A DNA stretch of 64,000 nucleotides from Ostreococcus lucimarinus CCE9901 (lineage: Eukaryota > Chlorophyta > Mamiellophyceae > Mamiellales > Bathycoccaceae), in NCBI RefSeq assembly GCF_000092065.1, contig NC_009367.1, positions 464,470 through 528,469 on the forward strand. Reading direction: 5' to 3'. Position 1 is the stretch's first letter; each line of letters opens with the position of its first letter. A program made the position numbers and the translations under genes. Shown in pieces: positions 8,298 through 19,214 of this stretch. Below the pieces are notes generated by a model. The model was not told where the DNA came from. It made no database searches and saw only the letters and a list, made by a program, of their open reading frames with translations.

Positions 8298-10526
8298 ATG
8301 TTCGCGCGCTCGACGTCGACGGCGCACAGGCGCGGCGCGGGCATCATCCCGCCTCGCGTGCACGCGTTGGACACGAACGACGAAATCGCCGCGCGCGTCG
8401 ACGCGTGCGCGCGCGCGGTGCCGTCGAGCGACGCGAACGATGCGCTCGCGCTGTTCGGTCGCGCGCTCGAGCACTCGCCGGCGCTGAAACAGCGCGTGTT
8501 GAAGCTCGAACGAGAATTCACGAACGAAGGACGCCGGACGTACGACGCGCTCGCGGACGCGCTGGAGTCGGTGTCCGACGCCGACGTCGGGTGCGCGCAC
8601 AAGACGCGCGCGTTGGCGACGTGCGTGACGACCGGGAGCGGCGAGGGCGCGGACGCGATGCGGGAGGCGATGGAGGCGCTGTCGAGCGAACGCGAGCGGT
8701 TGGCGAATTTCACGAGAAACGCGCTGGCGAGCGAAAACGTGCGAAGAGCGACGGAAAAGGACGTCGGGGAGCTGCGCGAACGTCGTAAAGCGGTGGATGC
8801 GGCGAAGAAGGAGTACGATGGGGTGCGACAGCGATATATGAAGACGACGGGAGGGGAGGAAGAGTTGCGCGCGGCGAAACTGTCGTTTGAGCGCGCGCGA
8901 CGGGATTTGCTCGTAGCGCTGCAACGAGTGAATGTGGCGAAGCACACGCGCACGAAACGGTGCGCCGTAGACTTAATCGACGCGCAGTTGGATTACTTTC
9001 GTCGGGGGGTGGAAATATTGACTCGCCTCTCGCCCACGCTGGATATTTTGAGAAAGGACGTCGCGGCGGCGGAGGCCGAGGGCGCGGACTTAGAGGCGGC
9101 GTTGAACGAGGAAATGGAAAAGCTGATGGCGCGGTGCGATGACGAAGCGCAATCGACATCGGACGCACTGTCGATGGTAAGTGACCGCGCGAGAGAGATG
9201 AGCGCGCAGATGGCGTCGTCCGCCGCGGGATACGGGTCCTCTCAAAACGAAGCGTTGATGCAAGGATATTTATTGAAGCGATCGAGCGGGAAAATTCAAG
9301 ATTGGAAGCGGCGATTCTTCGTTTTGGATGCGCGCGGATCGCTGACGTACACGAAATCGCTTTCGTCCAATCCGAGGAAAGCGCTCGGCGGGAAGTTGTT
9401 ATCGCTCGGGTCGATGCGAAATAAGTCGTCAAACGCGCCTTCGACGCAGACGACTGGCGGAGGAGAGGTACGCGAGACGGTATCTTTGCTCACGGCGACG
9501 ATTAAACCCGACTTGGACGACGACTCGAACGCGCGTTTCGCGTTTCGCATCGTTTCTCCCGAAAAGACGTATTATTTACGCTGCGAAAGCAACGCGGAGC
9601 GAAGCAAATGGATGGAAGCTATCACGACCGCGATCGCGAGTTTATTAAATTCGAGCGTGAACGAAACAATCCTGGCAGAGCACGAAGCGAGCGTGAACAA
9701 ATACGGGAGCAAGCATTCGCGGACGATGTCGTCGATCTCGAGCGTCTCCGCGTACGACGGTCCGCCACCCTTGACGGTGCTCGGCGCCGTGCCCGGCAAC
9801 GGATTCTGCGCCGATTGCGACATGCCAGAGCCGGATTGGGCGAGTCTTAACCTCGGTATCATGCTTTGCTTGCAATGCAGCGGCGTTCATAGGCAGTTGG
9901 GCGTGCAGGTGAGCAAAGTTCGGAGCGCAACGCTCGACGTGCGCGCGTGGGAGCCAAGCGTGTTGGAATTTTTCTCGCGCTGGGGCAACGCCCAATCGAA
10001 CGCGCGTTGGGAGTACGAAAAAGCCGAAGTCGAGGCGAAAAAACCCAACAAGAATTCGTCGCTCGAATCTCGAAAGGCTTTCATACTCTCAAAGTACGTC
10101 GCCAAGGCGTTTTGCCGTCGCGAGGCGCAACCGACCGAGTCGCAGCTCTTGACGGCGATCAACTCCAACTCGCTACCAGCCGTCATGGATTTACTCCTCA
10201 AAGGCCCGCACATCAAGATGCACTGGGTCATGCTCACCGCCGCTTGCGACTGCGGTGATGCTTCCATCGCCATCCTCGAAGCTCTGCTGCACCACAACGT
10301 CGACGTGAACGCTCGAGAGAATCCGTACACCGAGGACACCGCGCTCCACTACGCCGCACGAAGAGGCCGAGACGCCTTCGCCAAGGTTCTACTCCGTCGC
10401 GGTGCCGACCCGCGCGTCCTCAACGGGCGCGGTCAGACCGCTTTCGACGTCGCCGTGGACGTTCACGGCGCGATTCGCGACGAGGATTTACTCATCATGC
10501 TCAGCGCCGCGCAAGACGACGACTAG
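8298..10526 (+). CDS. BAR-PH-ArfGAP-ankyrin protein (ACAP/AGD class)
   Basis: 742 residues. Order of domains: a helical BAR region (about 25-280) containing long charged helices; a PH domain (about 321-447) opening MQGYLLKRSSGKIQDWKRRF and closing at SKWMEAITTAI; an ArfGAP zinc finger (about 500-620) with C-x2-C-x16-C-x2-C, followed by SGVHRQLG, whose Arg is the catalytic finger; and C-terminal ankyrin repeats (about 635-735), including TALHYAARRGRDAFAKVLL. This is the same layout as animal ACAPs and plant AGD1-4, which stimulate GTP hydrolysis on Arf at curved membranes in endocytic or Golgi traffic. All catalytic landmarks are present. The ATG at 8298 is the first in frame. Confidence 0.92.
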   Translation: MFARSTSTAHRRGAGIIPPRVHALDTNDEIAARVDACARAVPSSDANDALALFGRALEHSPALKQRVLKLEREFTNEGRRTYDALADALESVSDADVGCAHKTRALATCVTTGSGEGADAMREAMEALSSERERLANFTRNALASENVRRATEKDVGELRERRKAVDAAKKEYDGVRQRYMKTTGGEEELRAAKLSFERARRDLLVALQRVNVAKHTRTKRCAVDLIDAQLDYFRRGVEILTRLSPTLDILRKDVAAAEAEGADLEAALNEEMEKLMARCDDEAQSTSDALSMVSDRAREMSAQMASSAAGYGSSQNEALMQGYLLKRSSGKIQDWKRRFFVLDARGSLTYTKSLSSNPRKALGGKLLSLGSMRNKSSNAPSTQTTGGGEVRETVSLLTATIKPDLDDDSNARFAFRIVSPEKTYYLRCESNAERSKWMEAITTAIASLLNSSVNETILAEHEASVNKYGSKHSRTMSSISSVSAYDGPPPLTVLGAVPGNGFCADCDMPEPDWASLNLGIMLCLQCSGVHRQLGVQVSKVRSATLDVRAWEPSVLEFFSRWGNAQSNARWEYEKAEVEAKKPNKNSSLESRKAFILSKYVAKAFCRREAQPTESQLLTAINSNSLPAVMDLLLKGPHIKMHWVMLTAACDCGDASIAILEALLHHNVDVNARENPYTEDTALHYAARRGRDAFAKVLLRRGADPRVLNGRGQTAFDVAVDVHGAIRDEDLLIMLSAAQDDD

Positions 10527-10723
10527 CCCTTGTAACGCTCGCGCCCGCGCACCACTAGGGCTGTGCTAGGTCATCGTCGAACCTCATTCGCGCGCGCGTC
10601 GCGAACGCCGTCGCGAACGCACGCGCACGCACGAGCGCACGCAGGAAACGAACGGCATCGTCGACGACGTCGTGACGACCGCGACGGCGACGGCGCGCGA
10701 CGAACGGCGCGTCGACGATCGCC

Positions 10724-12559
10724 ATGGGCAAAAAGAACAAAGACGAGGACCCGAACGAAAAGCTCGATCGCATCGCCATCGTCAACGGCGAGCGGTGCCG
10801 ACCGAAAAAATGCAAACAAGAGTGTAAGCGATCGTGCCCGGTGGTGAAGGTCGGAAAGTTGTGCATCGAGGTCGGACCGAAGGATAAGATTGCGTTTCTG
10901 AGCGAGGAGTTGTGCATCGGATGCGGGATTTGCGTGAAGAAGTGCCCGTTTGAAGCGCTGACGATCATCAATCTGCCGAAGAATTTGGAGCGAGAGACGA
11001 CGCATAGATATGGGCCGAACACGTTTAAGTTGCATCGGTTGCCGACGCCGCGCGCGGGACAGGTGCTCGGGTTGGTGGGCACAAACGGGATCGGCAAGTC
11101 GACGGCGCTGAAAATTTTGGCGGGGAAATTGAAGCCGAATCTTGGGAATTTCACGAAACCGCCCGAGTGGAGCGATATTCTCGCGCACTTCCGCGGGTCG
11201 GAGTTGCAAAACTATCTGACGAAGATTTTGGAGGATGACATGAAGGCGTTGATTAAGCCGCAGTACGTCGATAACATTCCGAAAGCCGTCAAGGGAGAAG
11301 TCGAGCAATGCTTGAACGATAGAAACGAGTTGGACAACTTGGAATTTCTCAAGGACCAATTGGACTTGGAGAATGTCATGCAGCGTCAGGTGGCGCAGTT
11401 ATCTGGGGGGGAGCTTCAGCGGTTCGCCACCGCGATCATCGCGTGCCAAAAGGCAGACATTTATATGTTTGACGAGCCGTCGTCGTACTTAGACGTCAAG
11501 CAACGTTTGAAGGCGTCTCGGGTGATTCGTTCTTTGTTAAAGAACGATACGTACGTCATCGTCGTCGAGCACGATTTGTCCGTGCTCGATTACTTGTCCG
11601 ACTTCATTTGCTGCCTGTACGGGAAGCCCGGGGCGTACGGCGTCGTCACCATGCCCTTCTCTGTTCGCGAAGGCATCAACATTTTCCTCGCCGGTTTTGT
11701 GCCGACGGAGAACTTGCGTTTCCGCGACGAGGCGCTCACGTTCAAAGTCGCGGGCGCGGATAGTGGGATGGAGATTACCGACAAACATTTTTCGCGATAC
11801 GAATACCCGGCGTTGGTGAAGACGCAGGGCGATTTCAAACTCAACGTCGAGTCCGGTGAGTTCACCGATAGCGAAATTGTCGTGTTGCTCGGGGAGAACG
11901 GTACGGGTAAGACGACTTTTATTCGCCTTATCGCCGGCTTGATTCAACCGGACGACGAAGAACTCGAACTTCCGGAGTTCAACGTGTCGTACAAGCCTCA
12001 AAAGATTTCCCCGAAGTTCCCGGGCACCGTGCGCGAGTTGCTTCACAAGAAGATTCGCGACTCTTACATGCACCCTCAGTTCGTTTCGGACGTTATGAAG
12101 CCTATGAACATCGATCCGTTGATGGACCAAGCGGTGCAAAACCTCTCCGGTGGTGAATTGCAACGCGTGGCGTTGGCGATGTGCATGGGTACGCCCGCGG
12201 ACATTTACCTCATCGACGAACCGTCGGCGTATTTGGATTCCGAGCAACGTGTGTGGGCGTCTAAGGTTATCAAGCGCTTCATCTTGCACGCCAAAAAGGT
12301 GGCTTTTATCGTGGAGCACGATTTCATCATGGCCACGTACCTCGCGGACAAGGTTGTGGTGTACTCTGGCGTCCCCGCCATCGAAGCGACGGCGCACGCG
12401 CCGCAGTCTTTGTTGACGGGTATGAACATGTTCCTGAAGGCGTTGGAGATTACGTTTCGACGCGATCCCACGAACTACCGTCCGCGCATTAACAAGTACC
12501 AGTCCCAGCTCGACAGCGAACAAAAGGCGGCGAACTGCTACTACTTGCTCGACGAGTAA
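10724..12559 (+). CDS. ABCE1: ABCE1/RLI1 ribosome-recycling ATPase
   Basis: 611 residues, close to the roughly 600 of the family. The N-terminus binds two 4Fe-4S clusters through [15 protein letters not shown] and [12 protein letters not shown]. Two ABC domains follow, with Walker A motifs GTNGIGKST and GENGTGKTT, two LSGGELQR signatures, and Walker B motifs [10 protein letters not shown] and [10 protein letters not shown]. The SSYLD and SAYLD loops and the hinge are all intact. ABCE1 splits ribosomes after termination and works in re-initiation; it is cytosolic and essential in eukaryotes. The ATG at 10724 sits in a CCATGG context. It follows the ArfGAP gene in the same direction with a 197-base gap in which I see no other feature. 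Confidence 0.97.
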   Translation: MGKKNKDEDPNEKLDRIAIVNGERCRPKKCKQECKRSCPVVKVGKLCIEVGPKDKIAFLSEELCIGCGICVKKCPFEALTIINLPKNLERETTHRYGPNTFKLHRLPTPRAGQVLGLVGTNGIGKSTALKILAGKLKPNLGNFTKPPEWSDILAHFRGSELQNYLTKILEDDMKALIKPQYVDNIPKAVKGEVEQCLNDRNELDNLEFLKDQLDLENVMQRQVAQLSGGELQRFATAIIACQKADIYMFDEPSSYLDVKQRLKASRVIRSLLKNDTYVIVVEHDLSVLDYLSDFICCLYGKPGAYGVVTMPFSVREGINIFLAGFVPTENLRFRDEALTFKVAGADSGMEITDKHFSRYEYPALVKTQGDFKLNVESGEFTDSEIVVLLGENGTGKTTFIRLIAGLIQPDDEELELPEFNVSYKPQKISPKFPGTVRELLHKKIRDSYMHPQFVSDVMKPMNIDPLMDQAVQNLSGGELQRVALAMCMGTPADIYLIDEPSAYLDSEQRVWASKVIKRFILHAKKVAFIVEHDFIMATYLADKVVVYSGVPAIEATAHAPQSLLTGMNMFLKALEITFRRDPTNYRPRINKYQSQLDSEQKAANCYYLLDE

Positions 12560-12679
12560 GCGTCTCGTCTCGATTCACTTCAGTAGCCTTAGCGTAGATC
12601 GTGTCAATGTCGTCATGTTTTGTGTCATTGGTCTCATCATCACATCAGTGTTTCGTCTTCTAAGTCATCTAATCGTATT

Positions 12680-14248
12680 CTAATGCGTGGCGCTGCGTAT
12701 CGTCTTGTTGAGAAGTTTCACCTGGCGCGCTTTACTCTCGACGCGCTCTTGCGCGTCCTCGAGCGCCTTGGCGAGAAATTCTCCCTCGGCGCCCGAGCTC
12801 CCGCCGATTTCTCGCGCGATGGATTCGTGCTCGACGCGTAGCTTGGAGAGCTCGTTTTGTAACTCGCGATGGATGTGCTGGATGTCGCGAGTATCAAATT
12901 TTGCAGGTTTACCGCGCGATCTCTCGCTCGCGGGCGACGGCGTGTTGACGCTCATCTCCGCCCCGGGCTCGCGAACGACGTCGAGTTCCTCATCCAACAC
13001 GAAAGGTTCGCCGTCTATGATGCGACGCGTGAGCTTTGCGTTGATTTCCCCGACGGCATGCAAATTTGTGCGTAGCTGTGCGCACTCGCGTTCGGTATCG
13101 GCCGACGCCGCGGCGATTTCTTTCAATTTCATCAGCGCGTTGCGAGAAACGTTCTCGGCTCTCGTCGCTGTGGACTCCATGCGAGCCACGCGCTCGTTCG
13201 CCTCCTTCACACTTTTCCTAGCCGATTCAATCATCTCATTCGCACGCTCTCGCGCGCGAGCTAGTTCATCATCAAACGTCTCTCGTAAAGCATCGACGCG
13301 ACTCGCCATCCCGCGTTCAACGATTTCGTGCTGCGCCGCGAGCTCTTCGTTGAGCTGCCGCACCGCGTTCGCCATCTCCGTCGACCTCGTCTCCATCATT
13401 CGCCGCAGAGCCATGGTCTCATTTTCACTCTTCGTCAATTGCTCTCTGAGCGCATCCTGCGCGATTTTCCCAGCGCTGTGCGCTTCCACCACTTTGACGC
13501 GTTCCGCCGCCAACATGGATTCAAAGTCGCGAAACCGCCGTCTGTCCGCTTCGAGCTCGACGCGCTCCTCCTCCAACCGCGCCCGCACCGCTCGCTCGCG
13601 CTCGAGCTCATTCAAAAACTGTCTCTCCTTCGCCTCGTATTCATCCCGCATCGCCTTCACCGCTCGCTCCATCTTCGACGCCCGCTTCTCCGCGCTCTCT
13701 CGCTTGCGTCGCTCGCCGTCCAGCGCGCCTCGCGCCGCCGCACGTTCAATCTCCGCGTTCTCCGCGTTCGCCGCCAACTCTCCTCGAAACGCGCGACATT
13801 CCACATCCAGCGCGTCTCTTTCGCGATTTCCCTCCTCCACCGCGCGTCGTAACGACCGAATCTCCGCCTCCGCGCTCGCGTTCGCGTTTGAATTCAACTC
13901 TGACAGCCGCCGCGTCCTCGTCAACTCATTTTCCATCTCCTCTCGCACCGCCGCCGCCTCTCGCGCGTCCTCGCGCGCTCGAAACAATTCTCTCTTTATC
14001 TCCTCGTACGTTCCGTGCGCGTGCTCGAGATCGCGCGTGAGCGCCTCGCATCGCGATTTCCAAATCGTCACCAGCGCCGTCGCCGTGTCGCGATTTTCTC
14101 TGCGCGCGCGCGCGACGACGTCCTCCTCGCGCGCGCGCGCGTCGTTCGAGACAACCATCGACCGTCGCTCGCGTCGCGCGCGCGCGAGGGTCGCGCGTCG
14201 CGTCGCGCGCGCCTCGATGTCTCGTTCGTCGCCGCATTTCACGAACAT
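12680..14248 (-). CDS. Long coiled-coil protein, function unknown
   Basis: About 522 residues from the ATG at 14248 (MFVKCGDERDIE); an alternative ATG is at 14158 (MVVSNDARARE). Nearly the whole protein is heptad-like and rich in Glu, Arg, Ala and Leu (for example ELERERAVRARLEEERVELE), with no prolines until a linker at about residues 410-450 that contains ASERSRGKPAKFDTRD. A second short coiled coil ends the protein. Such proteins are typical of centrosome/flagellar, Golgi-tether or nuclear-envelope scaffolds, but nothing here picks one. It lies head to head with the phosphatase gene (155 bases between starts) and convergent with ABCE1. Confidence 0.7.
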   Translation of the reverse strand: MFVKCGDERDIEARATRRATLARARRERRSMVVSNDARAREEDVVARARRENRDTATALVTIWKSRCEALTRDLEHAHGTYEEIKRELFRAREDAREAAAVREEMENELTRTRRLSELNSNANASAEAEIRSLRRAVEEGNRERDALDVECRAFRGELAANAENAEIERAAARGALDGERRKRESAEKRASKMERAVKAMRDEYEAKERQFLNELERERAVRARLEEERVELEADRRRFRDFESMLAAERVKVVEAHSAGKIAQDALREQLTKSENETMALRRMMETRSTEMANAVRQLNEELAAQHEIVERGMASRVDALRETFDDELARARERANEMIESARKSVKEANERVARMESTATRAENVSRNALMKLKEIAAASADTERECAQLRTNLHAVGEINAKLTRRIIDGEPFVLDEELDVVREPGAEMSVNTPSPASERSRGKPAKFDTRDIQHIHRELQNELSKLRVEHESIAREIGGSSGAEGEFLAKALEDAQERVESKARQVKLLNKTIRSATH

Positions 14249-14402
14249 TCGTCGGCCGCATTCCGCGACGAACGACGCCCTGCGCGCGCCTCGACGCCGC
14301 GCGCAGGGCGTTCGAGCGCGCGCGAGACGCCGCGCGCGCCTCGCGCGCGTCACCGCGCGCGTCGAAGGCGACGCTCGGACGCGCGAGGCGATCGCGACGG
14401 CG

Positions 14403-15386
14403 ATGATGGCGCGAACGGCCGCGCGACGATCGACGGCGCGCGTCGCGCGCGGGGCGACGCGCGCGACGAACGCGAGGCGACAGGCGCGGGCGATCGCGCG
14501 GCGACGCGTCGCGGTGACGCGCGCGAGCGAGGCGAGCGACGACGCGATGAGGGACGAGGCGAGCGGGTACGAGAAGCGCGCGGCGGAGAGCGCGGCGGCG
14601 GGCGTGGAGGAGAAACGACCGCCGCGAGGCGGGGACGCCCCGGCGCCGGGATCGTGGTCGTGGACGCTGAATTGGGATCACGTGATGTTCGATACGCGGG
14701 GAAGGGTGATCGAGGAACCGACGAAGGAGGACATGGCGCGCGCGCGGGTGCTCATCGGGTCGTGCCCGCGAAACGCGGAGGACGTGGACCGGTTGGTCGA
14801 CGAAGCGGGAGTGGAGGCGATCGTGTGCTTGCAGTGCTCGTTGTGTCACGCGGCGATGGAGATCGATTGGCAGAGCGTGCGAAGGCGAGCGATCGAACGA
14901 GGAGTGATGATCGTGCAGGTGAACGTGCGCGATTTCGATCGACTGGACCAGGCGAAGATGTTACCCGAGGCGGTGCGGAAGTTGGCGGCGTTTCAAGCGA
15001 TGGGTAAGCGCACGTACGTGCACTGCACGGCGGGGATCAATCGCGCATCGCTCACCGTGGTCGGTTATTTGACCTTTGTCAAGATGTTTGATTTGGAAGC
15101 GGCGCTGCACGCCGTGCGCACGTCGCGTCCGCAGGCGAACCCGTACGTGGTTTCCTGGGAAATCGCGCGCGCTCGTTTGCTGGCGCATAGGCTTGAGGAT
15201 ATTTATCTGTACTCGCAAGTCGACGCTGGTGGTAACACTATCGATGACGGTGGTGACTGGATCAAGCGCGACCTCGAGCGCGCGGAGAAGGGCGTCATCG
15301 CCGAAGTCTTCAAACGCGCCATCGACACCGATTTGTCCATGTACGGAGCGCTCATCGAAGGGGACTACCAACAACAGCGTCACTGA
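14403..15386 (+). CDS. Plastid-type glucan phosphatase, LSF2/SEX4-like DSP
   Basis: 327 residues from the double ATG at 14403/14406. The first 60 residues are Ala/Arg/Thr-rich and look like a chloroplast transit peptide. The dual-specificity phosphatase domain follows, starting LNWDHVMFDTRGRVI and ARVLIGSCPRNAEDVDRL. A presumed general-acid loop lies around NVRDFDRLDQ, and the active site is VHCTAGINRAS, a correct C-x5-R signature resembling the HCTAGLGRA of SEX4. There is no carbohydrate-binding module at the C-terminus, so it is closer to LSF2 than SEX4 in layout. In plants these enzymes remove phosphate from starch. An odd point: the segment CLQCSLCHAAMEIDW carries three cysteines where plant enzymes read LNLQQDKD. 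Substrate is inferred. Confidence 0.78.
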   Translation: MMARTAARRSTARVARGATRATNARRQARAIARRRVAVTRASEASDDAMRDEASGYEKRAAESAAAGVEEKRPPRGGDAPAPGSWSWTLNWDHVMFDTRGRVIEEPTKEDMARARVLIGSCPRNAEDVDRLVDEAGVEAIVCLQCSLCHAAMEIDWQSVRRRAIERGVMIVQVNVRDFDRLDQAKMLPEAVRKLAAFQAMGKRTYVHCTAGINRASLTVVGYLTFVKMFDLEAALHAVRTSRPQANPYVVSWEIARARLLAHRLEDIYLYSQVDAGGNTIDDGGDWIKRDLERAEKGVIAEVFKRAIDTDLSMYGALIEGDYQQQRH

Positions 15387-15462
15387 CGATGGGATCAAGA
15401 ATATAGACGTTAGTAGTTTACTGTTGTACATCATCGAAACAGAACGTAGGGTCTAACTAAAA

Positions 15463-18136
15463 CTATCCGTTGAGCATGGCCTCGAGATCGATGTCGTTCT
15501 TCGACAACGTCTTGGCGCCGCCGAGCTTCATCGGCGGCGGTTTGGCGCCTCCCATCGAGCGCACGCCGCCCCCGAGCGATCCACTCGACGGTGGACGGCG
15601 CACACCACCGATACTAGCGTGGCCGGTCGCCCCCATCGACCGCGCACCGCTGAATCCCGACGACGCGCGCGGCGCCTGGGACGGCGGCTTCGCCGACGGT
15701 TTCGGCGGCGCCGGAGCGCTCATGTCCTCGAACAGGTCGTCGTCACCCCAACCATCGCTCTCGTGACTGGCCACTTTGGGTATGGATGTTTTCATCGGCG
15801 CTCGCGCGCTCGAACCCGCGCGTGAGTTCAATCGCGCGCGGGCGGCTTCTTCCGCGGGATCGACGACGTCTAAATCGCCCCATCCGTCGTCGTCGTCGTC
15901 CTCCAAGTCTTCGTTCCCCATGGACAGCGCGCTCACCTTTTGTGCCGCCGCCTCGATCGTTCGGCGACTCGAGTCGTACGCGTTTGATGTCATGGCTTTC
16001 GCAGGCGATGGTCCAAGAGACGTCGCCGGCGTGTTTTGCGTCGAAGTTCGCGGGCTCTCGCCGTACAACTTCGGCGGCGGCGCCGCCGAACTGAATGATT
16101 TCGCCATCAATCGTTCATTCTGAAGATCAACCGGTTCGTGCGCGTCATCTGGTCCGCCTATTTTCGTCGCTGCCATGTTCACAGCCCACGAAAGCATGTT
16201 TGCCGCGCGTTTAGCCGCGTTCGCGTGCCCTTTCTGTTGTTGCGCCTCGACGTGCGCCGCCGCCGCTTCGGGGCCGAGTTCGAGCGCCTCTGAGTGCCCT
16301 TTTAACCCTTGCACGTACAACTCAAGTACGGTGAACGCGCGCGTTCGCACGTCTTTTTCGATGTCCGTCATGAGCGGCGCGAGCGCTGGGATCAACCGCT
16401 GGCTCACTTCTAACGGTTCATAATATTGCGTCGTGTGCTCGAGCGCCATGAGACCCGCCAGTCGCGCGGGCGGAAATCCATCCTTGAGCGATCTTGTGAA
16501 CGCGTTCAGCAACACCCGCTTCGCCGTCGCTTGACTCAAATACTTTGCGATGTTTCCTAGGCAAATCGTCGTGTTGGCGCGAATCGCCGGATCTTCATCA
16601 ATCTGCAACTTGCTCAAATGCCTCAAAAGCGACGCCGTGATGACGCGCTCGGAGAGTCGCGGCACCAACGTCAGCGCCCCCTTCAGCGTCATCTCGCGCA
16701 CGTTGGAGTCGTTGTGCGCGAAGCCGGTCTGTAGACGTTCGTACAACGGATCATCCATCATGGCATCCGGCACGTGGTCGGCATATCGCGTCAAATTTTC
16801 CAACAAATCCAGTCGAATCATCTTATCCGGCGCCTCGTAAAGCTTCATGACCGTCGGGATGACGAGTTTTTGATACTGATCGCGCGGAACCTCCTCTGCG
16901 GCGAGGAGCATGGGTAAGATGGCTTGATGCGGCGCTTGATTAAACGACAGCGCGTCGCACAACATGGGTAAGATTTTCTTTTGCACGGGCGCCTGGGCGA
17001 GTTGCTCCAACACGCGCGGCAGGTGGCCGAAGAATCGTTCCTTTTCAATCGAATCCTTCAACGCCAAGTTGTTGATGAACGTGATCGTCTCCACGAGCTT
17101 GTTCGAAAACGCCTCTTTGTTCTCGATGAGCTTCTTCGGGTTGTACCGTCGCGCAGGTTGCGAGCCGAGAAGACGCTGATAATCCTTCAGCAGCGACTTT
17201 GGGATTTGATCAATCTCGCGCAACTGGTCCGTCCCGCGCAGAGCGCCGCCGCTGTACACCTCCTGAATCAAGCATCCCAACCCCCACGCGTCGATCGCCC
17301 ACGGCGGCCCTTCGGGAATGATCACCCAGTCTCCCCTTCTGTACTCCTCCGGCTTGTATTGATCCGGCACCAGATACGCCCCGCGAATGAGCGCCGCGTC
17401 CCCGTTCACCCCGTGTCCGATGCTCTCCAGCTCGCTGCACAGATCGAACCCGTGTAACTTCCAGTCTAACCGCTCCGTCACCACCACCGCGCTCAGCCCG
17501 ACCCCCCCGTGCACGAGCTTACAATCGTTGCTCAAGAACGCCACCGCCGTCGCGATTTCCCGCACCCCGAGCGAAAAATAATCATCCCTCTGCCCGTTCC
17601 CCCCCCCCCCGATCGGCGCCTCCCGCAGGTGCGCCTCCAGCGGCGTCACCGCCTCCGTCACGACGTGTATCGTCAGCTCGTTCCCGCTCTCGATCTCGAT
17701 CACGTCCTTCACCAGCAGCACGTTTGGGTGTCGAAGCGTCTTCATCCGTCGCGCCCCGTTCTTCGCCAGCCTCACCCGCTGTTGATCGCGATTCACGTCC
17801 GCGTGAAACGTGAATATCGAGTGTTCCTCTCCCGTCTCCTGCGCGCGTTTCCTTTCGTCAATCATCGTCATCAGACGCATTCATTCATTCATTCATTCAT
17901 TCATTCATTCATTCATTCACTCATCCTTCGCGTCGCGTCGCGTTCGTTCGTCGCACCTGGCACGTCCCGCGTCGGTGCGTCCACACGCCGAACGCGCGAC
18001 ACGCGAACTCGCGCCCGAGGTCGTACTTCAGCCTCGGTCCGCTCGCGAACAGGCTTCCGAGCGTGCCGAACATCGGATTCGACGCCTCGATCGGCGCGCC
18101 GATGTGACGCGCGCGCGCGTCGAATCGCGACGCCAT
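15463..18136 (-). CDS. SCYL1: SCY1-like pseudokinase (SCYL1), two exons
   Basis: Exon 1 is 17957-18136 and exon 2 is 15463-17838. Splicing CAG|GTGCGA to GCGCAG|GAG in phase 0 gives 851 residues and restores the SCYL N-lobe: GVWTHRRGTCQ joins ETGEEHSIFTF. Exon 2 alone would begin inside the lobe. TLRHPN and VTEAVTPL are family hallmarks. The kinase fold lacks its catalytic residues: HGGVGLSAV replaces the HRD loop and HGFDL stands where DFG should be, so it is a pseudokinase. HEAT repeats fill about residues 320-600, followed by a low-complexity tail with acidic-Trp motifs (DDDGWGDLD, SDGWGDDDLF). SCYL1 works in COPI retrograde Golgi-ER traffic and, in plants, at the trans-Golgi. The start shares a 46-base promoter region with the ARID gene. 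Confidence 0.88.
17839..17956 (-). other. Intron of the SCYL1 gene
   Basis: 118 bases, minus strand, phase 0. The donor is CAG|GTGCGA and the acceptor GCGCAG|GAG. A CTGAT box lies about 32 bases before the acceptor. About a third of the intron is a (TGAA)n tetranucleotide repeat. Joining the flanks restores a conserved SCYL N-lobe segment. Confidence 0.85.
17878..17919. repeat. (TTCA)n tetranucleotide repeat in SCYL1 intron
   Basis: About ten uninterrupted units of TTCA/TGAA, lying wholly inside the predicted intron. Copy number could vary without changing the protein. Confidence 0.9.
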
Positions 18137-18182
18137 CGCGCGACGACGACGCGCGTCGCGCGTCGCGTCGGCGACGACGACG

Positions 18183-18272
18183 ATGGACGCCGCGACGCGC
18201 GACGACGACGCGCGACGCGCGGGCGCGACGACGACCGCGATCGACGGCGACGACGACGACGACGGGACGCGC

Positions 18273-18309
<37 letters not shown>

Positions 18310-19169
18310 CGGCGACGACGGCGGTGAAGACGCCGACGGGACGGGACGACGGCGACGATGGGTTTTGCCCGGCGTGGACGCGCCGCGGACGCGGGACGAT
18401 CGCGAGCGCGGCGTGGCGACGACCGGCGCTGGCGGCGTGCTCGCTGGAGGATTTCACGTTTGATTTGATGCGGTTTCATCAGGAGCGAGGACGGGATTGG
18501 GAGCAGTGCTGGGCGAATTTGGATCGAGTCGTCGGGCGCACGGGTGCGCCGCTGGATTGCTTGCACCTGTACCGACAGGTGTGCTCGCTGGGGGGGTTCG
18601 CGTCGAGGACGAGCGCGAAGGAGCGAATCAAGGCGGCGGAGATTTTCAGAAACATGTTTAATCACTACGAAAATCACACGATGACGGATTGCGGGAATCG
18701 CATGCTGACGGCGTATGAGAATTATTTTTTGGAGTACGAGGCGGCGCACGAGGAGGATTTGACGCGCGGGACGTGCGGGAACTGCGGGGGGGGGATTCAA
18801 ACGTCCATCGGAACGGTGGCGGATTTGCTGCACGAGTGCGTCGGGTGCGAAAGAATGTTTCACGGACGGTGCCAACCGCCCGAGGTGTTTCCTCCGATCC
18901 ACGGGGAGGGCAAGAACGCGGGGTGTTCGACGCGCATCGTGTGCTTTGAATGCCGGGCAGGCGGCGCGTACGCCGCCTCGACCAAGTTGCTGCGCGACGA
19001 ACGAGAGGACGCGGATTCGTACCAAACGCGATTGTACGAATGCGTCGCGCGACGCGGTCGCCGGTATAAGAGCAGCTACGTGCGACCGACGCGAGCGATG
19101 GACGAAGGCGCGAAGCCGCCGTCGCCGACGGGCAACGATCCAGACGATGGTAGTAAAATGGATGACTGA
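18183..19169 (+). CDS. ARID DNA-binding protein with PHD-like zinc finger
   Basis: 328 residues. The N-terminus is Asp/Arg/Thr-rich and includes an 11-Thr run encoded by an (ACG)n tract. An ARID/BRIGHT domain spans about 86-190: SLEDFTFDLMRFHQERG, then LDCLHLYRQVCSLGGF, and a final helix MLTAYENYFLEYE. A zinc-binding module follows at about 197-258 with CGNCGGG, LHECVGCERMFHGRCQ and CFECRAG, resembling a PHD finger that reads histone tails. ARID proteins are usually subunits of SWI/SNF or demethylase complexes. Neither a catalytic domain nor an HMG box is present here. The gene is divergent from SCYL1 and convergent with HslU (45 bases). Confidence 0.85.
18275..18309. repeat. (ACG)n trinucleotide tract coding poly-Thr
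   Basis: About 11 ACG units near the 5' end of the ARID gene, translated as a threonine run. It belongs to the recurrent (ACG)n/(CGT)n class seen at many gene starts in this window. Confidence 0.9.
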
Positions 19170-19214
19170 TGATTGTTGTGATTAAAAAACAAGCGATGAC
19201 GATGAAACGTTTCC

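Noticed and set aside
12687-14402. Long plus-strand frame ahead of the phosphatase (about 570 codons)
   Set aside because: It is the antisense shadow of the coiled-coil gene, Ser/Ala/Arg-rich without protein character. The phosphatase starts at 14403.
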